Shown here in pieces: positions 59,213 to 64,000 of a stretch of DNA of 64,000 nt (positions within the stretch are counted from its first letter, which is position 1; every line of letters begins with the position of its first letter). The stretch is from a bacterium (GTDB lineage: Bacteria; Joyebacterota; Joyebacteria; Joyebacterales; Joyebacteraceae), in NCBI GenBank assembly GCA_025774935.1, contig JALGZK010000002.1, positions 1-64,000 on the forward strand. The letters are read 5' to 3'. The notes beneath the pieces are model-generated. The model did not search any database. It was not told the DNA's origin and worked only from the letters and a program-made list of their open reading frames with translations. The position numbers were made by a program, and so were the translations under genes.

Positions 59213-61546
59213 CTACCGTCCGGGCCGCTGCGGCGCACCGGAATGCGCCAGCGCTTCGAGCCGCTTGCTCGCTTCGCTGGAGGAGGGGTTCGAGCGCAGG
59301 GCCATCTCGTACGCCCTGATCGCAGCTGCTGTGTCGCCCGACGCCTCGTGGAACCTGCCGGCGGCCAGGTAGACTTTCTCCCTCATGGAGCCCGGCACTT
59401 CCTCGGACGCCGTCGTCGGCAACCCCGCGCCGGTGGCGCCGACACGGTCGCGCAGTTCGAGGAGGACCCCGACGCTTGCGTCGGCCTCGTCGAGTCTGTC
59501 GAGGCCGACGAGCGCCACGATCCTCTCGGAGTGACCAGCGGGGTCATCAGGACGCCCCTCGACGTACGCCTCCAGGTGCGCGAGCGCGGACTCGTAGTCG
59601 TTCAGTCTGAGATAGAGCCTTGCGAGCCAGAGCCTCCTCGAGAAGACGGAGGGGTCCAGCGCCACTGCGTCTTCGAGGACCGACAGTCCCTCGGCCAGTC
59701 GTCCGGAGTTCACGAGCGCCTCGCCGAGCCTGAACGCGTAGGCCGAGCTGGCCGGGTCGAGCGCAGCGGCGGTCCCGAACTCCTCCGCGGCGAGCCCCCA
59801 CTCATTCTCCAGCCCCTCGCGCAGACCGAGCTCGAAGTGGATCTGCGCTCGGTACCGGGCGTCGATTCTCGGTACGATCCGCAGCTCGTCGACGCTGACC
59901 TCGAACGGCTCGAGTGTCGTCCTGACCTCGAACGTCTGCTCGGCTGACTCGATCGCGATCCACTCCTCGTACGACCACACGCCGAGGTCGATCGTGAGCG
60001 GGAGGGGGGTACGGTAGATCTCGCCCTCCTGGCCGACGGTGCCGCGGACGAGGTATCCGCCTGCCTCCGTCGTCTCGACCTCGTACTCGAGAACGTATGT
60101 CGGCAGATCTCCGCGGTAGACCCACTCGTAGAAGTACCAGTCGAGCTCTCCGTCGGCGACCGCTTCGAACGCTGCAACCACCTCGCGGAGCCCGGCCGGG
60201 CGGAACGCGTACTCCTCGCCGAGCGTCCCCAGGGCGGAGCAGTAGGCGTCCCGGCCGATCAGGAGCTCGAGCATCTCGAAGAGGGCCGCTCCCTTGCCCC
60301 GGCAGATCCTGGGATCCTTCGACTCGGCGTTCCCGAGGCACGACCTCAGCGGAGCGCGCCCTCCGGAATCGGCGAGCGCCGCGACGTAGTCGCTGAGGAG
60401 CTCCTCTCTCCGCCGCCCTGCGCCCTCGCCGTCGTCGATGGCCGTGAGCCACGCGAGCTCCGTCCACGCGGCCAGCCCGTCGGACAGAATGGGTCCGGCG
60501 TCGACGAGGAACGGCCACCAACTCCTCGACAGGTCGCTCACGTACCTCGCCGGGTGGGGCCTCTTCGACATCCCGCCGCTCGTGCCAGCAGAGGGAATGA
60601 CGATGAGACCGGGACCCCACGCCTGGCTCGCAAACCCACCGGTCTCCGGGGGGGCGAGCACGACGTCGATCCAGTCGAACGGGTAGGGTCCGTAGCACGC
60701 CTCGAGGAACCGCACGAGGTCCCGGAGCTCGGAGGACTGAATCGGGAACGAGCCGGACCGTCCGCTGCGGGGATCGCCGGGAGGAATCGCAATCCTGTGG
60801 TATCCCATGAACACGTCGCCGAGCACGCTCATCGCGCTCTCGAATGCGCCGACGAGGATCGCCGCGCCTGGAACCGGCGATCCGACCTGCCAGACGTCTC
60901 CCCCGAAGCACGGGTCCAGCCGGTCCTCGAGCGACGGCGCCATGCCGGCGAGCGCTCCGGTCGCGACGCTCGCGTACCCCTCGGGATAACGGGCCACGAT
61001 CCGCATGGTCGCTGGATCGTGCACCGGAGAGACCGGGTGCCAGCGCGACTCCACTCCCAGGAGGACGAAACCCGTCGCGAGTAGAACGCCGTTTCCCCGC
61101 GCGAGCGTCCCGTCGTAGCGGATTGAGACGACGACGTCACGGGGATCGTCGCCGCCGGCCCCGCCGTCCGGCATCGCGACCTCGAGCGTCTCGCCCGCCC
61201 TCTCGAACGCGAGCTCCGCGCCCGCTGCCGTGCGCACCTGCCGGACTTCGAACGTCTCGTTCAGGCGTAGCTTCAGGTGTTCGCTCCGAAGCACCGCCTC
61301 GATCCTGCTCTCGCCCGAGATGAGCCCGCCTGCCGGATCGATGCAGACGGCGACCTCGTGATGCGTCACGTCCTGCGTGGCGAGGACCGCGAGCGTCGAG
61401 TCGACCCGGACGGCGTCGGCGAGGAAGAGCTCCTCGAGAGCGTCGCCGGCGTGGTCGGTGACGACCGGGCAGAACGGGAGCTGGGCCGGGGCCGCTGTCG
61501 CGACGACCACGACGACGACAAGCGCGAGTGCGAGCGACGTTCTCAC
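59213..61546 (-). CDS. M1-aminopeptidase-like protein lacking the zinc motif, fused to TPR repeats
   Basis: This 777-residue protein has a signal peptide (about 1-21). Residues ~50-490 follow the M1 gluzincin layout: an N-terminal beta domain, a GGFASQAWG segment in place of GAMEN, then the helix YVSDLSRSWWPFLVDAGP where active enzymes have HELAHQWWGN. His, Glu and His are replaced by Ser, Asp and Arg, so zinc binding is lost. Next follow ILSDGLAAWTELAW (the usual NEGFA region) and a C-terminal block of about four TPR-like repeats (about 590-770). It is probably a secreted non-catalytic binding or scaffold protein. Confidence 0.8.
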   Translation of the reverse strand: MRTSLALALVVVVVVATAAPAQLPFCPVVTDHAGDALEELFLADAVRVDSTLAVLATQDVTHHEVAVCIDPAGGLISGESRIEAVLRSEHLKLRLNETFEVRQVRTAAGAELAFERAGETLEVAMPDGGAGGDDPRDVVVSIRYDGTLARGNGVLLATGFVLLGVESRWHPVSPVHDPATMRIVARYPEGYASVATGALAGMAPSLEDRLDPCFGGDVWQVGSPVPGAAILVGAFESAMSVLGDVFMGYHRIAIPPGDPRSGRSGSFPIQSSELRDLVRFLEACYGPYPFDWIDVVLAPPETGGFASQAWGPGLIVIPSAGTSGGMSKRPHPARYVSDLSRSWWPFLVDAGPILSDGLAAWTELAWLTAIDDGEGAGRRREELLSDYVAALADSGGRAPLRSCLGNAESKDPRICRGKGAALFEMLELLIGRDAYCSALGTLGEEYAFRPAGLREVVAAFEAVADGELDWYFYEWVYRGDLPTYVLEYEVETTEAGGYLVRGTVGQEGEIYRTPLPLTIDLGVWSYEEWIAIESAEQTFEVRTTLEPFEVSVDELRIVPRIDARYRAQIHFELGLREGLENEWGLAAEEFGTAAALDPASSAYAFRLGEALVNSGRLAEGLSVLEDAVALDPSVFSRRLWLARLYLRLNDYESALAHLEAYVEGRPDDPAGHSERIVALVGLDRLDEADASVGVLLELRDRVGATGAGLPTTASEEVPGSMREKVYLAAGRFHEASGDTAAAIRAYEMALRSNPSSSEASKRLEALAHSGAPQRPGR

Positions 61547-61630
61547 CTGATCTCCATGGGTTCGGGCGTGAGGGATCGCCTCCCCTGCGGACGACGAGTC
61601 CGCGCTCCCGTGCGGCGGGCAGTGTCGGCC

Positions 61631-61659
61631 ATCTTACCACCGCCCCGCGGACCCGACAA
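61631..61659 (-). promoter_or_regulatory. Promoter of the M1-like/TPR gene
   Basis: On the minus strand: TTGTCG (61654-61659), a 17-base spacer, TAAGAT (61631-61636), with TGG before the -10. Leader about 80 bases. Confidence 0.55.
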
Positions 61660-61781
61660 GGCGGGGACGCGCCTGACGGCGCGTGCGGAGGGCCGCGAGG
61701 TCGGCCGGTGGCATCCGGTTGCCCGGGCCGCGCCGGGGAGGCGGGACGTCCGGACCGGCCTGACCGCCGGGTCCCCACGAC

Positions 61782-61810
61782 TTGACCTCGGCCCGCGCCG
61801 GGGGTATCAT
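61782..61810 (+). promoter_or_regulatory. Promoter of the iron-sulfur scaffold gene
   Basis: TTGACC (61782-61787), a 17-base spacer, TATCAT (61805-61810). Leader about 27 bases with AAAGGAGC before the ATG at 61844. Confidence 0.75.
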
Positions 61811-61843
61811 ACTCGTCGGACACTCTGAAAGGAGCCCGGGCAG

Positions 61844-62248
61844 ATGTCACCTGCGTACAGCGAGAAGGTCCTGGAGCACTTCAAGAACCCCAGGAACGTC
61901 GGAGAACTCGAGAACCCGGACGGTGTGGGGGTCGAGGGGAACCCTGTCTGCGGCGACCTCATGGAGATCCACATCCAGGTCCAGGACGGCCGCATCGCGG
62001 ACATCAAGTTCAAGACGTTCGGGTGTGGGTCGGCGATTGCCACGAGCAGCATGGTGACCGAGATGGCCAAGGGGAAGACGCTCGAAGAGGCGATGGCGAT
62101 CACCCGGGGCGACGTCGCGAACGAGCTGGATGGACTCCCGCCTCAGAAGATGCACTGCTCGAATCTGGCCGCAGACGCCCTCCACAAGGCCATCAAGGAC
62201 TACTGGGAGAAGCACGGCGGAGGACCGCCTGAGGAGGCGGGCGCCTGA
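61844..62248 (+). CDS. IscU/NifU-type iron-sulfur cluster scaffold
   Basis: This 134-residue protein assembles Fe-S clusters before transfer to apoproteins. The three cluster cysteines are present: Cys36 (NPVCGD, with Asp38), Cys61 (FGCGSAIA) and Cys105 (MHCSNLA). The PPQKMHCSNLA segment corresponds to the LPPVK chaperone-recognition loop of IscU but differs in sequence, closer to the NifU N-terminal form. No NifS/IscS gene is adjacent in the window. A good ribosome site (AAAGGAG) and promoter precede it. Confidence 0.93.
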   Translation: MSPAYSEKVLEHFKNPRNVGELENPDGVGVEGNPVCGDLMEIHIQVQDGRIADIKFKTFGCGSAIATSSMVTEMAKGKTLEEAMAITRGDVANELDGLPPQKMHCSNLAADALHKAIKDYWEKHGGGPPEEAGA

Positions 62249-62318
62249 CGGAATCGGCGGTCGGAATAAACCCGGCCGGGAGAAGTAGTACTAATAGAGT
62301 AGAGAGAGTGTGGCAGCG

Positions 62319-62340
62319 CGGCCCCGGTCCTCTGGGGCCG
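62319..62340 (+). terminator. Hairpin terminator after the scaffold gene
   Basis: CGGCCCC (62319-62325) pairs with GGGGCCG (62334-62340) around an 8-base loop, about 70 bases after the stop at 62248. Confidence 0.5.
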
Positions 62341-62512
62341 TCTGCATGTCCGGGAGAGACGCAGGGACCCGAGTTCGCTCGACGGAGCGGCGCCAGGGAG
62401 AGGCGTCCGGCAGTACGGCGAAACACCGCTTGACATTCACCGAACCTCGTCGTAATCCGATGGGCGTTCGCGTGAAACCCGTCCAACCCGCGCGGCGCAT
62501 GAGGAGAACACT

Positions 62513-62860
62513 ATGGAAGGGGCTCCGACCAGCCAGCCGCAGGCCCCGCAGCCGGTTCAGCCCGGCCAGGGCCAGCCGACCGTGATGAAGCCGCACCGCG
62601 GCGCCACGGTCCTCGTTCTGGGAATCCTCGGCATCGTGCTCTGCTTCATCTGCGGCATCATCGCCTGGATCATGGGACAGGGCGATCTCAAGGAGATGAG
62701 CCAGGGCCAGAGGGACCCCGAGGGCTACGGGCTCACGAGAGCGGGGATGATCTGCGGCATCGTCGGGACCGGACTGGCGGTCGTCGGCCTGCTCTGGTGG
62801 ATCATCGCCATGGCGATCTTCGGAACGAGCTTCCTGGGCGCGCTGAACGGCTGCTACTAG
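62513..62860 (+). CDS. Small DUF4190-like membrane protein
   Basis: This 115-residue protein starts at ATG 62513 after GAGGAGA. A Pro/Gln-rich cytoplasmic N terminus (1-27) leads to two membrane helices (about 30-53 and 77-105) separated by MGQGDLKEMSQGQRDPEGYG, the typical loop of DUF4190 proteins (helix, G..DL..M..G..DP.G, helix). Its role is unknown. It is followed 25 bases later by the DUF2752 gene. Confidence 0.8.
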   Translation: MEGAPTSQPQAPQPVQPGQGQPTVMKPHRGATVLVLGILGIVLCFICGIIAWIMGQGDLKEMSQGQRDPEGYGLTRAGMICGIVGTGLAVVGLLWWIIAMAIFGTSFLGALNGCY

Positions 62861-62885
62861 GCGGCCCGCGTAGAACGGCAGGCCG

Positions 62886-63305
62886 GTGAACCTCGAGGTC
62901 TCACGCTCGGCGACGCCCTATCGCGTGCCGTGGCGGGCGATCGCCGCGGCGGGCGTCCTGCTCGCCCTTGGCATTGTCGTCGCCGCGCAGCCTACTCTCG
63001 AAGAAGGCCCCGTCGTCTGCCCCTTTCGGGTGGCGACGGGGCTTCCCTGTCCCACCTGCGGTCTCCTGAGAACGACGCACCACGTCCTCGAGGGAGATCT
63101 CGGCCGCGCGATCGCTACCAACCCGCTCGACGCGGTCTTCCTGGTCGTCGTCGTTCCCATCGCGCTGATCGTCTGGATCGCGAACGCCGCGCGCGGGTTC
63201 ACGCTGCGCGTCACGCTCTCGTCCGTGGAGCGACGGTGGGCGTGGACGATCCTAGGGACGATCGTCGCGGCGAACTGGCTCTACGTGCTGGTGACGCAGC
63301 GCTAG
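62886..63305 (+). CDS. DUF2752 membrane protein
   Basis: This 139-residue protein is read from GTG 62886. It contains the DUF2752 core CPFRVATGLPCPTCGLLRTTHHVLEGD split over a short loop, with three cysteines and a following NPLDAVFL helix. Three membrane helices can be drawn (about 18-34, 82-100, 118-135). DUF2752 proteins have no established function. It often sits near DUF4190-like genes in other genomes, as here (from memory). Confidence 0.85.
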   Translation: MNLEVSRSATPYRVPWRAIAAAGVLLALGIVVAAQPTLEEGPVVCPFRVATGLPCPTCGLLRTTHHVLEGDLGRAIATNPLDAVFLVVVVPIALIVWIANAARGFTLRVTLSSVERRWAWTILGTIVAANWLYVLVTQR

Positions 63306-63355
63306 CCTGGAGACGTGAACACGATCGAGGAGCTCGTGAAGAGAGGGCCGTGAGG

Positions 63356-64000
63356 TCACTGCACGTTGAGGTCGTAGATCTCACGGTAGATGAGGGAGTA
63401 CCGGTAGACGATGCGGACGTAGTCGCGCGTCTCGAAATACCCGATGTCCTCGACGAAGACGTCTGTGTCATTCCCGCCTCCGTAGTCCCACCACCGCTCG
63501 ACGTTGTCCGGGCCCCCGTTGTAGGCCGCGAGGGCGCTCATGATGTTGCCGTCGAATCGCTCGATGAGGGACGCGAGATACCAGGTCCCGAACCGCACGT
63601 TGACCTCGGGCGTGAGGAGATCGGCCGTCTTGAAGCGCCTGACTCCGAGCTTCCGTGCGATCCCCCTACCGGTGGCCGGCATGATCTGCGAAAGCCCCCT
63701 CGCCCCGGCCCACGAGACGGCGGCAGGTTCGAAGAGGCTCTCCTGCCGCATGAGGGAGAAGTATAGGTTGGGGTCGATGCCGTTCGCCGCGCACTCCCGA
63801 AGGACAATCTCGTCGAAGTGCGCGGGGCAGATCCTCTTCCTCAGGTAGACGGGGGCGTCGCTCAGCCGCGTTGCGGGTGAGATCGCGAGAATGCGCTCCG
63901 AGACGCGGATGGCCCGCTTGTGAAGCCCGGCGCGCTCGTAGTAGTTCACGAGGACGTCGAGCATCCTGGGGTCGGGGGCGAGACCCTCCTCGAGTAGCTC
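63356..64000 (-). CDS. Lytic transglycosylase (SLT domain), 5' end outside the window
   Basis: The frame is open through 64000, so the start lies beyond the edge; 214 C-terminal residues are visible. The transglycosylase core shows the catalytic Glu in RQESLFEP, then AVSWAGARGLSQIMPATG, VRFGTWYLASLIERFDGN and ALAAYNGGPDNVERW, the standard SLT motifs. The enzyme cleaves peptidoglycan glycan strands with formation of anhydro-muramic acid. The visible N-terminal part is helical, like the superhelical U domain of Slt70. It converges on the DUF2752 gene across a 50-base gap. Confidence 0.92.
   Translation of the reverse strand, partial: ELLEEGLAPDPRMLDVLVNYYERAGLHKRAIRVSERILAISPATRLSDAPVYLRKRICPAHFDEIVLRECAANGIDPNLYFSLMRQESLFEPAAVSWAGARGLSQIMPATGRGIARKLGVRRFKTADLLTPEVNVRFGTWYLASLIERFDGNIMSALAAYNGGPDNVERWWDYGGGNDTDVFVEDIGYFETRDYVRIVYRYSLIYREIYDLNVQ

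Noticed and set aside
62430-62435. TTGACA upstream of the DUF4190-like gene as a promoter
   Set aside because: The -35 is perfect but the hexamer 17 bases later (TAATCC) matches the -10 consensus poorly at every allowed spacing.

Overview
The window is a GC-rich bacterial chromosome segment (about two thirds G+C by eye) with tightly packed genes whose codons mostly end in G or C. No rRNA, tRNA, CRISPR array, transposase or phage gene is recognisable. Many gene products are large secreted proteins with signal peptides, beta-propellers, beta-helices and a FlgD-like C-terminal domain ending in a short basic/hydrophobic tail. That style, together with a pyruvoyl-type arginine decarboxylase and secreted papain and M14 peptidases, suggests an uncultured didermal lineage in or near the FCB superphylum (Eisenbacteria, Krumholzibacteriota or Latescibacteria-like). 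This placement is inference, not measured phylogeny.

Layout: 1-6294 holds the end of an unknown gene, a membrane protein fused to a spermidine-synthase-like domain, and a MacA/MacB-like export operon. 6384-12504 is a single 1,879-residue repeat protein preceded by a long structured leader. 12610-16486 is a heterodimeric ABC exporter. 16764-32579 mixes secreted beta-propeller proteins, a DRG-like GTPase with a small zinc-peptidase-like protein, a metalloprotease, a site-2 protease with CBS domains, a radical SAM protein with a TetR regulator, and a large lipoprotein. 32873-41968 carries a multi-domain papain-family protein and two tandem M14 carboxypeptidases. 42184-50538 is metabolic: glutamine amidotransferases, a zinc alcohol dehydrogenase, the arginine-to-putrescine pair (pyruvoyl arginine decarboxylase and agmatinase), a geranylgeranyl-reductase-like flavoprotein, a metallophosphoesterase and an adenosine-specific-kinase family protein. 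50803-55805 contains a glycosyltransferase and an ECF sigma/anti-sigma operon with envelope proteins. 56002-64000 holds phosphomannomutase/phosphoglucomutase, tryptophanyl-tRNA synthetase, a catalytically degenerate M1-peptidase-like TPR protein, an IscU/NifU scaffold, two small membrane proteins and a truncated lytic transglycosylase.

Functional picture: the genes fit a cell that exports a large set of extracellular proteins (at least five with related C-terminal tags, four of them peptidase-like), maintains its envelope through an ECF sigma regulon, and makes putrescine from arginine through agmatine. Transcription signals are unusually readable. About twenty sigma-70-like promoters can be placed by eye, many with a TGG directly before the -10 box, and one is a perfect consensus promoter in front of the arginine decarboxylase. 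Hairpin terminators lie in most of the wider convergent gaps but usually lack a T tract.

The most unusual items are the 112-residue modular repeat protein with ~35-residue inserts, the TPR-fused dead M1 peptidase, the papain-like protein whose active-site Asn is replaced by Asp, a promoter placed so close to a start codon that the mRNA should be leaderless, and a degenerate 10-bp tandem repeat next to a 14-bp palindrome upstream of the sigma-factor operon. I did not find a gene cluster that clearly forms a wholly new system.
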